A stretch of 64,000 nucleotides of DNA from Turritopsis dohrnii (lineage: Eukaryota; Cnidaria; Hydrozoa; Anthoathecata; Oceaniidae): contig BQMF02000420.1 of NCBI GenBank assembly GCA_027922465.2, positions 248,001 to 312,000 of the forward strand, read 5' to 3'. Below are positions 23,151 to 35,278 of this stretch, in pieces (the first letter of the stretch is position 1; the number at the start of each line of letters is the position of its first letter). A program made the position numbers and the translations under genes. The notes beneath the pieces were generated by a model. The model was not told where the DNA came from, did not search any database, and saw only the letters and a program-made list of their open reading frames with translations.

Positions 23151-25708
23151 TATATGCCAGAAACAACTGAGGAAAGAGAGGAGTGGTGACAAAAGTGACA
23201 AACTTTTCTGGATGGCGTCAGTGTAAGATTTTCACAATGAAAACTTCATATATGATGATATTCGCGATACCGTTTTGCGAAAAGAATTTCTCAAAGATAT
23301 CAGAGATTGGCAAATAAGGAAAACTCAATTTTGAAGGGGTACATCCAAGTGTACACACTTTTATTTTAGAGTGTTATAATTTAGTTTCAATGTACGGTCA
23401 ACTTCTACGTCAGCTAAAAATAAAATAAATACAAGATGCCCTACCGTGCAGAAGTATTCCTGCGGATGACTGTAAGACTTTCTGGAGGCTTTTCAGAAAG
23501 AAATGAGTGTTAGTTCACGCTTTAAAACCATATGCATAATGCAGAATGATGTTTGCAGTATTTTACATTTTACCTTTCAGCTACGATAACTATTAAACTT
23601 TGTTGTTTCAAATAAAACTTCAGTCTTGCATCAGTTTAGAGATTTTTTTAAAAAGATTTCCATTCGAAGTTGCACTCCCTAAAGCATCTTTAAGAAGCAA
23701 TTAACTAATTAAAAGATTATCGCGTTAAGAATAACCTGTGCTTTAAAAGGTGAATGTTTGTTCACGCTTTAAAACAATATGCATAATGTGGTATGATGTT
23801 CTTTGTGTTTTACAGTTTATCTTGTAGCTGTGAAAGAAGTAATATTTGTTATTTCATATAAACTGCACTGTTTTGCATCATTTAGAGATTTTTTCAAAAA
23901 GTTTTTTATTCATAGTTATATTCCCTAAAGTATCTTCAAAAAGTAATTAAGTAATGAAAACTTTGCCACATTAAGTTTTGAAGGGAAAATCTGTGGCGTA
24001 AATAGTAATAACTTCGAATTCATTTAATTACATTCCCGAGAGCATCATAAAAGTTAAGAGACTTTGAAAAATTTTGCCGGAGATCAAGCTTAAAAAGGAA
24101 CACCGTCAGTTTAAAAATCCATTTGAGAACACTCTTCCGTGGACGTTTCAAAATACTCCTTTTAAAACTATACAGTATGAAAATCTTTATGTTGTTTGTA
24201 CCTGAACTTCATAATAAAAACTTTTACTTGGCCTTGCGAAATAATAAAAATATCTGTGTTTCCTTTTTATCGTCAGCTTGATAGTATACAAATTTTAGAA
24301 TCATACAATATTTTAAATTCGACTAGTCAATTAAAAAAGTGGTCATCTATTGATTAATAAAATGGGTATAAGCTGATGAGGAAGATGAGCCGTGCTTCAA
24401 GATTCCAGAGCTTTATAAAAACAGAATAGCTTACCTAGGAACATGAAATAGAAAATTGTATTATATTTAGAAAAAGACTAATAGAAACCTTACGTATTAA
24501 ATCGATATAAACATACCCTATTGCTAGTCGTTCATATCTGTTTTGAAGCATCAAGAACTGCTTATTTATCAAGAATGACTACTAAGAATATTAGTTTCAC
24601 GTAGATTATCAGTTTGGATCATAAATGTTCTTGATTCTTTTAAGTTTTACAGCCGTACTACAACCTCTTCTATATCCATATATTCAACAAAGAAACTTTC
24701 ACAGATCTACGCATGCTTCTTCGCTTCCATTTTTAAAACAACTACGGAAAACGTAAGAACGTTGCATAAGACTCACGTGAAACAACATTTCTACCTGGCA
24801 TCTGCGATTTAGCCATAAGTCAACTATTCCTTTCAGTAGAGCTTATATTATACACCTTTAGAGTCTTTTCAAGCAAAGTACTTGTATACAATGAATATAG
24901 TGTGAGTTTAGACTGTTAAATCATAAAAAGAATGTAAGTTGGGAACATTAATGATTTGAGTGGCTATTTCCCATCGACAAAAATTGGTCTAGGTTTGGAC
25001 AGTGAAAAAAAAACAACAAAACAAGATGCCCTACTGGGCAGAAGTATTCCTGCGGATGACTGTAAGACTTTCTAGAGCCTTTTCAGAAAGAAATGAGTGT
25101 TAGTTCACGTTTTAAAACCATATGCATAATGCGGAATGATGTTTGCAGTATTTTACATTTTACCTTTTAGCTACGAGAACTATTAAACTTTGTTGTTTCA
25201 TATAAAACTTCAGTCTTGCATCAATTTAGAGATTTTTTTAAAAAGATTTCCATTTGAAGTTGCACTCCCTAAAGCATCTTCAAGAAGCAATTAACTAATT
25301 AAAAAATTATCGCGTTAAGAATAATCTGTGCTTTAAAAGGTGAATGTTTGTTCACGGTTTAAAACAATATGCATAATAAGGTATGATGTTCTTTGTGTTA
25401 CAGTTTATCTTGTAGCTGTGAAAGAAGTAATATTTGTTATTTCATATAAACTGCACTGTTTTGCATCATTTAGAGATTAGAAGACTTTCTAGAAAGATTT
25501 CAGAAAGAACTGATATTAGTTCACGCTTTAAAAAGATATGCATAATGCAGAATGATGTTTCGGTATTTTACATTTTACCTTTTAACAACGATAACAATTA
25601 AACTTTGTTGTCTCATATAAAACTTCAGTCTTGCTTCAATTTAGAGATTTTTTAAAAAAGATTTTAATTCAAAGTTGTATTCCCTAAAGAATCTTCAAGA
25701 AGTAATTA

Positions 25709-26509
25709 CGGTAGCAACGATAGCGAATACCGTATTAAAACACCCGCGGACTCCTACTCTACTACTCCTTCTTCTACTCCAGCCGAAATGGCAATTAGTC
25801 TGTGATTTAGAGTCTGCGAGACTCTACTAATAACGGAATGTAAGTTTTAATGAAGGAACGCAGCCTTCGAATTTTGGAAGCTTTTCTGTAACAAACATTT
25901 AAAAGTAGATTGCGGTTTGTTTCAAAAGTACATAATCTGATATTTTGTAGCTTAATCCATGAAAGAATGAATTCTTATCAAATAGCCCTACATAAAAATG
26001 GGACGTTTAGTTCATTACGCTAACTGAAAATACTTGATATGTTGCTTTTCTTGACGGTAAAGCTTATCAGTTCAAAATTTCATATTACCTCAGTTGTTAG
26101 TTAACTATACACTATATGTTTCTGTATTAAGGCTTTCAAAGATCTAGTTCGAAAAGGCAGTTATTTGTTTGAATTCATTTTTGGTTTCATGAAATTATAA
26201 TTAAAAACATAGTTTTTTTTCGAAACGCGTGCTTTTTTTCTACACATAGTCTTACAAAAAATTTTCTTATAAAAAAATCATATACAGCTCATATCACGAA
26301 TGTATAATTCTTTTGTCTTTAATAAATTAATTTCTGGTGGTTTATGATTAGACCCTTTTTACACTAACTAATAATTTTAACAAATTTATCGTTTATGACT
26401 GTTTTCCACCAGTGAAATATAAAAAAACACAAGCCTCAAAGAACTTTGTAGTAACTTTTCATAACTTTAAGTAAAATTGCTGCTACCGTTTTGCGCCATC
26501 TGGCTCTTG
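25709..26509. mobile_element. 801-bp insertion in array unit 2
   Basis: Compared with the uninterrupted site in unit 3 (GAAGTAATTAAGTAATAAAA near 27836), unit 2 has 801 extra bases. They are flanked by TTA on both sides, a possible 3-bp target duplication. The ends read CGGTAGCAACGATAGCGAAT and GCGCCATCTGGCTCTTG. I see no matching terminal inverted repeats and no coding frame. Fragments of the same element lie at 9940-10310. Class is unknown; a TTA duplication would fit PIF/Harbinger. Confidence 0.65.
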
Positions 26510-28613
26510 TTAAGTAATAAAAAGTTTGTCGCGTCAAGAAAAGTCTGTGCTTAAGAAGTAATAACTTCGAATTCATATAATTACATTCCCGAGAGCATCA
26601 TAAACCTTAAGAGACTTTGAAAAATTTTGCCGGAGATCAAGCTTAAAAAGGAACACCGTCAGTTTAAAAATCCATTAGAGAACACTCTTCCGTGGACGTT
26701 TCAAAATACTCCTTTTAACACTATACAGTATGAAAATCTTTATGTTGTTTGTACCTGAACTTCATAATAAAAACTTTTACTTGGCCTTGCGAAATAATAA
26801 AAATATCTGTGTTTCCTTTTTATCGTCAGCTTGATAGTATACAAATTTTAAAATCATGCAATATTTTAAATTCGACTAGTCAATTAAAAAAGTGGTCATC
26901 AAATGATAAATAAAATAGGTAGAAGTTGATGAGGAAGATGAGCTGTGCTTCATGATTCCAGAGCTTTATAAAAACAGGGTAGCTTATCTAGGAACATGAA
27001 TTAAAAAATTGCATTATATTTAGAAAGACTAATAGAAACCTTACGCATTAAATCGATATAAACATACCCTATTGGTAGTCGTTCATATCTGTTTTGAAGC
27101 ATCAAGAACTGCTTATTTATCAAGAATGACTACTAAGAATATTAGTTTCACGTAGATTATCAGTTTGGATCATAAATGTTCTTGATTCTTTTAAGTTTTA
27201 CAGCCGTACTACAACCTCTTTTATATCCATATATTCAATAAAGAAACTTTCACAGATCTACGCATGCTTCTTCGCTTCCATTTTTAAAACAACTACGGAA
27301 AACGTAAGAACGTTGCATAAGACTCACATGAAACAACATTTCTACCTGGCATCTGCGATTTAGCCATATGTTAATTATTCCTTTCACTAGAGCTTATATT
27401 TTACACTTTTAGAGTCTTTTCAAGAAAAGTACTTGTATACAATGAATATAGTGTGAGTTTAGACTGTTAAATCATAAAAAGAATGTAAGTTGGGAACATT
27501 AATGATTTGAGTGGCTATTTCCCATCGACAAAAATTGGTCTAGGTTTGGACAGTGAAAAAAAAAAACAAAAAACAAGATGCCCTACCGGGCAGAAGTATT
27601 CCTGCAGAAGACTGGAAGACTTTCTGGAGGCTTTTCAGAAAGAAATGAATGTTAGCTCACGCTTTAAAACGATATGCATAATGCAGAATGATGTTTGCAG
27701 TATTTTACATTTTACCTTTTAACAACGATAACAATTAAACTTTGTTGTCTCATATAAAACTTCAGTCTTCTTTCAATTTAGAGATTTTTTAAAAAAGATT
27801 TTAATTCAAGGTTGTATTCCCTAAAGAATCTTCAAGAAGTAATTAAGTAATAAAAAGTTTGTCGCGTCAAGAAAAGTCTGTGCTTAAGAAGTAATAACTT
27901 CGAATTCATTTAATTACATTCCCGAGAGCATCATAAAAGTTAAGAGACTTTGAAAAATTTTGCCGGAGCTCAAGCTTAAAAAGGAACACCGTCTGTTTAA
28001 AAATCCATTAGAGAACACTCTTCCGTGGACGTTTCAAAATACTCCTTTTAAAACTATACAGTATGAAAATCTTTATGTTGTTTGTACCTGGACTTCATAA
28101 TAAAAACTTTTACTGGCCTTGCGAAATAATAAAAATATCTGTGTTTCCATTTTATCGTCAGCTTGATAGTATACAAATTTTAGAATCATACAATATTTTA
28201 AATTCGACTAGTCAATTAAAAAAGTGGTCATCTATTGATTAATAAAATGGGTATGAGCTGATGAGGAAGATGAGCTGTGCTTCAAGATTCCAGAGCTTTA
28301 TAAAAACAGGATAGTTTACCTAGGAACATGAAATAGAAAATTGTATTATATTTAGAAAAAGGCTAATAGAAACCTTATGCATTTTTTTTAAATCGATGTA
28401 AGCATACCGTTTTTGTAGTCGTTCATATCTGATTTGAAGCATCAAAAACTGCTTATTTATCACGAATAACTACTAAGAGTATTAGTTTCACCACAGTTTA
28501 TAGAATTCAACTGGTTTTGAAAGAGTCGGCGAGATCAAAGGCGCGCATTTAAGATTTTTTTCAATGTTGAAAACATAGCGAGATTGGAATAAGCCTGCAC
28601 ACATGTTATTAAA

Positions 28614-28739
28614 ATGGCGGAAAACAGTATACAAGTAGTGGAGTATTTCCCTTTGGATGATGATTTTGAAGTTATTTTGGGCTTACTAGATGAAGATTTT
28701 GAATTGGAAGGAGAAATAAATACCATTGTAGTTGTGTAA
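28614..28739 (+). CDS. Short acidic first exon in the THAP-type element
   Basis: An ATG frame of 41 codons with an acidic composition (FPLDDDFEVILGLLDEDFEL) ends just past a good donor site, GT|GTAAGTT at 28735/28736. It is therefore likely the first coding exon of a spliced element gene whose downstream exons are lost or unrecognised. Function is unknown; nothing else in the frame is recognisable. Confidence 0.35.
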   Translation: MAENSIQVVEYFPLDDDFEVILGLLDEDFELEGEINTIVVV

Positions 28740-29670
28740 GTTAAATTATAATACTTTTTATGTACATTTTCAAGCTTTAGTCAAATTAAAGAAAATCGCT
28801 ATACATCTATTATGTGGCGTGTGTGTTGTGTCACAGCTGCAGAAGGTTATCGTCGAAAATAAAACATACATACATAAGAAAATATATATTATATACCTAA
28901 AGTAGCAATAGAGACTTAATCTAAGCAGTTAATTATTCTTATAATTATCATTATTTTTATGGCGCGAAAAGAATAAGGAGAAGTTTCATTTTTTTTTCAT
29001 GTGGTTATTTATTTTTATGTTCTGAAAAAACTCTATTCCTTAGGTGGATAATGAAAAAAATGATAAAAAGTGTAAGAGTGATGGTGGATTGAAGCTGCAC
29101 AAGTTGATAAAAACATGATGTTCTAATAAAATTTCAGTTGAAATTATCACAGTTTCAGCAACAAGATAATTCAAGATTCGATGTACCCATCATTATATTT
29201 TAAATGAAACTGATGGATATAAACATGGAGGTAGAGTTTTAGAAACAACAGAATCACATAAAAAATCTATGATGATGCTGAAAAATGAGATGTTTATCAC
29301 AAATATATACAAATATCAACTTCACAACAACCGAAAAAGTATGCTGAATATGCGACAAAACATGTCGGTTTTGTTGTATTTTTACATTATGTTTATATGT
29401 ATCAAATATATTGATTGCAGTTAAATTTACCCGTCCTTCTCTCCTTTGACTGTATTAACACTATGGCCCCATTTGCAGGTTATTTTCGCGGGTTGCACTT
29501 TTGAGCTTTATTTGATTCGACTACAAATGAATAGAATAAAGTTTCTGTATAATGTAGAAGTCGATGTGCATACTCACACTCAACCGGGGGTAAATCACGG
29601 AAGAAGGGGATGCATTTCGCACAGGTGGATTTGATTTTAGATTTTATTGACAAAAACTACGGAAAGAAAT

Positions 29671-29805
29671 TTATTTCGTCAACTTTTTCAACCACTTATC
29701 ACACCATTCTGTATGAAACTTTTGACTCAGTAATTTAAATATACCAATGCCTTGAGTCCTTCTGTTACTTCCACAGCCAACAACGCAGCAATTTTCCCCA
29801 GGCAT
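29671..29805 (-). pseudogene. THAP-like zinc finger exon
   Basis: The minus-strand frame starts MPGENCCVVGCGSN and continues RRTQGIGIFKLL and EWCDKWLKKL before a stop at 29671. It matches the first half of a THAP DNA-binding domain: MP start, C-x4-C pair, G-x-FxL, later Trp. The second Cys/His pair and the AVPxx box are missing, so the domain is truncated. THAP domains bind the terminal repeats of several DNA transposon families, which fits its place inside this element. Confidence 0.6.
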
Positions 29806-32800
29806 TTTAAAAACATGCATTTTTAGAAGTTCTAAGTCTCATGTATATTGTCGTGAAGAAAAAAAAACAAACACCAGTCTCATTTTTGACTCACTTTCCG
29901 GAGTGTAAGATGGTATTTTTTTACTCAAATGGACTCTATTTTAAGGTGTACCAAATGGAAAAAACGGTCAATGTTATGTTTTGGTCTCGTTAGATAATAA
30001 TCCAAAATCTTTAAAATATTAAAATGATCAGTTATCACATTTTTTCGTTCTTTTCGCCTGCTTTAAAAACATCTTCTTCTTTTTTGTGCAGGCTTGTAAT
30101 TAAATATGCACAAAAATGTCTAGCAATAACATAGAACAATAGAGCTATGAATCTTTCGAAATCAGTTGAATTCTATAAACTGTGGTTTCACGTAGATTAT
30201 CAGTTGGGATCATAAATGTTCTTGATTCTTTTAACTTTTAGAGCCGTACTACAACCTCTTCTATATCCATATATTCAACAAAGAAACTTTCACAGATCTA
30301 CGCATGCTTCTTCGCTTCCATTTTTAAAACAACTACGGAAAACGTAAGAACGTTGCATAAGACTCACATGAAACAACATTTCTACCTTGGCATCTGCGAT
30401 TTAGCCATATGTTAATTATTCCTTTCACTAGAGCTTATATTTTACACTTTTAGAGTCTTTTCAAGCAAACTACTGGTATACAATGAATATAGTGTGAGTT
30501 TAGACTGTTAAATCATAAAAAGAATGTAAGTTGGGAACATTAATGATTTGAGTGGCTATTTCCCATCGACAAAAATTGGTCTAGGTTTGGACAGTGAAAA
30601 AACAAAAAAAACACGAACGGTTTCAAAGTATTCCTTGCTTACGCAGGAATACAAACAAGATGCCCTACCGGGCAGAAGTATTCCTGCGGATGACAGGAAG
30701 ACTTTCTGGAGCCTTTTCAGAAAGAAATGAGTGTTAGTTCACGCTTTAAAACCATATGCATAATGCGGGATGATGTTTGCAGTATTTTACATTTTACCTT
30801 TTAGCTACGATAACTATTAAACTTTGTTGTTTCATATAAAACTTTAGTCTTGCATCAATTTAGAGATTTTTTTAAAAAGATTTCCATTCGAAGTTGCACT
30901 CCCTAAAGCATCTTCAAGAAGCAATTAACTAATTAAAAGATTATCGCGTTAAGAATAACCTGTGCTTTAAAAGGTGAATGTTTGTTCACGCTTTAAAACA
31001 ATATGCATAATGTGGTATGATGTTCTTTGTAATTTACAGTTTATTTTGTAGCCGTGAAAGAAGTAATATTTGTTATTTCATATAAACTGCACTGTTTTGC
31101 ATCATTTAGAGATTTTTTCAAAAAGTTTTTTATTCATAGTTATATTCCCTAAAGCATCTTCAAAAAGTAATTAAGTAATGAAAACTTTGTCACATTAAGT
31201 TTTGAATCCCTTCAAAACCTGTGGCGTAAATAGTAATAACTTCGAATTCATTTAATTACATTCCCGAGAGCATCATAAAAGTTAAGAGACTTTGAAAAAT
31301 TTTGCCGGAGATCAAGCTTAAAAAGGAACACCGTCAGTTTAAAAATCCATTAGAGAACACTCTTCCGTGGACGTTTCAAAATACTCCTTTTAAAACTATA
31401 CAGTATGAAAATCTTTATGTTGTTTGTACCTGAACTTCATAATAAAAACTTTTACTTGGCCTTGCGAAATAATAAAAATATCTGTGTTTCCTTTTTATCG
31501 TCAGCTTGATAGTATACAAATTTTAGAATCATACAATATTTTAAATTCGACTAGTCAATTAAAAAAGTGGTCATCTATTGATTAATAAAATGGGTATAAG
31601 CTGATGAGGAAGATGAGCTGTGCTTCAAGATTCCAGAGCTTTATAAAAACAGGATAGCTTACCTAGGAACATGAAATAGAAAATTGTATTATATTTAGAA
31701 AAAGACTAATAGAAACCTTACGCATTAAATCGATATAAACATACCCTATTGGTAGTCGTTCATATCTGTTTTGAAGCATCAAGAACTGCTTATTTATCAA
31801 GAATGACTACTAAGAATATTAGTTTCACGTAGATTATCAGTTTGGATCATAAATGTTCTTGATTCTTTTAAGTTTTACAGCCGTACTACAACCTCTTCTA
31901 TATCCATATATTCAACAAAGAAACTTTCACAGATCTACGCGTGCTTCTTCGCTTCCATTTTTAAAACAACTACGGAAAACGTAAGAACGTTGCATAAGAC
32001 TCACATGAAACAACATTTTTACCTTCTGCGATTTAGCCATATGTTAATTATTCCTTTCACTAGAGCTTATATTTTACACTTTTGGAGTCTTTTCAAGCAA
32101 AGTACTTGTATACAATGAATATAGTGTGAGTTTAGACTGTTAAATCATAAAAAGAATGTAAGTTGGGAACATTAATGATTTGAGTGGCTATTTCCCATCG
32201 ACAAAAATTGGTCTAGGTTTGGACAGTGAAAAAAAAAAAAACAAGATGCCCTACCGGGCAGAAGTATTCCTGCGGATGAATGTAAGACTTTCTGGAGCCT
32301 TTTCAGAAAGAAATGAGTGTTAGTTCACGCTTTAAAACCATATGCATAATGCGGAATGATGTTTGCAGTATTTTACATTTTATCTTTTAGCTACGATAAC
32401 TATTAAACTCTGTTGTTTCATATAAAATTTCAGTCTTGCATCAATTTCGAGATTTTTTTAAAAAGATTTCCATTCGAAGTTGTACTCCCTAAAGCATCTT
32501 CAAGAAGCAATTAACTAATTAAAAGATTATCGTGTTAAGAATAATCTGTGCTTTAAAAGGTGAATGAGAAAGAAGTAATATTTGTTATTTCTAGAAACTG
32601 CACTGTTTTCATCATTTAGAGATTTTTTCAAAAAGTTTTTTATTCATAGTTATATTCCCTAAAGCATCTTCAAAAAGTAATTAAGTAATGAAAACTTTGT
32701 CACATTAAGTTTTGAAGGGAAAATCTGTGGCGTAAATAGTAATAACTTCTAATTCATTTAATTACATTCCCGAGAGCATCATAAACGTTAAGAGACTTTG

Positions 32801-35245
32801 AAAAATTTTGCCGGAGATCAAGCTTAAAAAGGAACACCGTCAGTTTAAAAATCCATTAGAGAACACTCTTCCGTGGACGTTTCAAAATACTACTTTTAAA
32901 ACTATACAGTATGAAAATCTTTATGTTGTTTGTATCTGAACTTCATAATAAAAACTTTTACTTGGCCTTGCGAAATAATAAAAATATCTGTGTTTCCTTT
33001 TTATCGTCAGCTTGATAGTATACAAATTTTAGAATCATACAATATTTTAAATTCGACTAGTCAATTAAAAAAGTGGTCATCTATTGATTAATAAAATGGG
33101 TATAAGCTGATGAGGAAGATAAGCTGTGCTTCAAGATTCCAGAGCTTTATAAAAACAGGGTAGCTTATCTAGGAACATGAATTAAAAAATTGTATTACAT
33201 TTAGAAAGACTAATAGAAACCTTACGCATTAAATCGATATAAACATACCCTATTGGTAGTCGTTCATATCTATTTTGAAGCATCAAGAACTGCTTACTTG
33301 TCAAGAATGACTACTAAGAATATTAGTTTCACGTAGATTATCAGCTTGGATCATAAATGTTCTTGATTCTTTTAAGTTTTACAGCTGTACTACAACCTCT
33401 TCTATATCCATATATTCAATAAAGAAACTTTCACAGATCTACGCATGCTTCTTCGCTTCCATTTTTAAAACAACTACGGAAAACTTAAGAAGGTTGCATA
33501 AGACTCACATGAAACAACATTTCTACCTGGCATCTGCGATTTAGCCATATGTTAGTTATTCCTTTCACTAGAGCTTATATTTTACACTTTTAGAGTCTTT
33601 TCGAGCAAAGTACTTGTATACAATGAATATAGTGTGAGTTTAGACTGTTAAATCATAAAAAGAATGTAAGTTGGTAACATTAATGATTTGAGTGGCTATT
33701 TCCCATCGACAAAAATTGGTCTAGGTTTGGACAGTGAAAAAAAAAAAAAACAAGATGCCCTACCGGGCAGAAGTATTCCTGCGGATGACTGTAAGACTTT
33801 CTGGAGCCTTTTCAGAAAGAAATGAGTGTTAGTTCACGCTTTAAAACCATATGCATAATGCGGAATGATGTTTGCAGTATTTTACATTTTACCTTTTAGC
33901 TACGATAACTATTAAACTCTGTTGTTTCATATAAAATTTCAGTCATGCATCAATTTCGAGATTTTTTTAAAAAGATTTCCATTCGAAGTTGTACTCCCTA
34001 AAGCATCTTCAAGAAGCAATTAACTAATTAAAAGATTATCGTGTTAAGAATAATCTGTGCTTTAAAAGGTGAATGAGAAAGAAGTAATATTTGTTATTTC
34101 TAGAAACTGCACTGTTTTCATCATTTAGAGATTTTTTCAAAAAGTTTTTTATTCATAGTTATATTCCCTAAAGCATCTTTAAAAAGTAATTAAGTAATGA
34201 AAACTTTGTCACATTAAGTTTTGAAGGGAAAATCTGTGGCGTAAATAGTAATAACTTCTAATTCATTTAATTACATTCCCGAGAGCATCATAAACGTTAA
34301 GAGACTTTGAAAAATTTTGCCGGAGATCAAGCTTAAAAAGGAACACCGTCAGTTTAAAAATCCATTAGAGAACACTCTTCCGTGGACGTTTCAAAATACT
34401 ACTTTTAAAACTATACAGTATGAAAATCTTTATGTTGTTTGTATCTGAACTTCATAATAAAAACTTTTACTTGGCCTTGCGAAATAATAAAAATATCTGT
34501 GTTTCCTTTTTATCGTCAGCTTGATAGTATACAAATTTTAGAATCATACAATATTTTAAATTCGACTAGTCAATTAAAAAAGTGGTCATCTATTGATTAA
34601 TAAAATGGGTATAAGCTGATGAGGAAGATAAGCTGTGCTTCAAGATTCCAGAGCTTTATAAAAACAGGGTAGCTTATCTAGGAACATGAATTAAAAAATT
34701 GTATTACATTTAGAAAGACTAATAGAAACCTTACGCATTAAATCGATATAAACATACCCTATTGGTAGTCGTTCATATCTATTTTGAAGCATCAAGAACT
34801 GCTTACTTGTCAAGAATGACTACTAAGAATATTAGTTTCACGTAGATTATCAGCTTGGATCATAAATGTTCTTGATTCTTTTAAGTTTTACAGCTGTACT
34901 ACAACCTCTTCTATATCCATATATTCAATAAAGAAACTTTCACAGATCTACGCATGCTTCTTCGCTTCCATTTTTAAAACAACTACGGAAAACTTAAGAA
35001 CGTTGCATAAGACTCACATGAAACAACATTTCTACCTGGCATCTGCGATTTAGCCATATGTTAGTTATTCCTTTCACTAGAGCTTATATTTTACACTTTT
35101 AGAGTCTTTTCGAGCAAAGTACTTGTATACAATGAATATAGTGTGAGTTTAGACTGTTAAATCATAAAAAGAATGTAAGTTGGTAACATTAATGATTTGA
35201 GTGGCTATTTCCCATCGACAAAAATTGGTCTAGGTTTGGACAGTG

Positions 35246-35248
<3 letters not shown>

Positions 35249-35277
<29 letters not shown>
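35249..35277 (+). repeat. Long poly-A tract
   Basis: Uninterrupted A run of about 30 at the end of array unit 6. The run at this junction varies in length between units, as expected for slippage. Confidence 0.85.

Positions 35278-35278
<1 letters not shown>

Larger units (their letters stand above)
22160..23155 (+). mobile_element. Truncated MULE-family derivative bounded by inverted minisatellites
   Basis: The left edge (22165-22213) reads CGAGACCCGATACCCTAGTA and onward. The right edge (23018-23070) reads as its approximate reverse complement, GGGTATCGGGTCTCGGGTAT. These inverted GGTATCGGGTCTC arrays behave like terminal inverted repeats. Between them lies the 3' part of a gene paralogous to the MULE at 4 kb. 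The right outer end GGGTCTCACTTTTCTTATAT matches the terminal motif of the other arrays imperfectly. Confidence 0.6.
28491..30185. mobile_element. 1,695-bp THAP-type DNA transposon with 5-bp TSD
   Basis: Terminal inverted repeats of about 33 bp are obvious. The left end starts CCACAGTTTATAGAATTCAA, and the right end reads TTGAATTCTATAAACTGTGG. TTTCA is duplicated at 28486-28490 and 30186-30190, and the empty site is visible in neighbouring array units. Inside are two short coding exons, an acidic one near the left end and a THAP-like one near the right end. There is no transposase core, so the copy is non-autonomous or internally deleted. Confidence 0.9.

Noticed and set aside
24370..24420. 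CTGATGAG near GAAGATGAGC in each array unit, considered as a hammerhead ribozyme core
   Set aside because: The matching GAAAC part and the flanking stems are absent.
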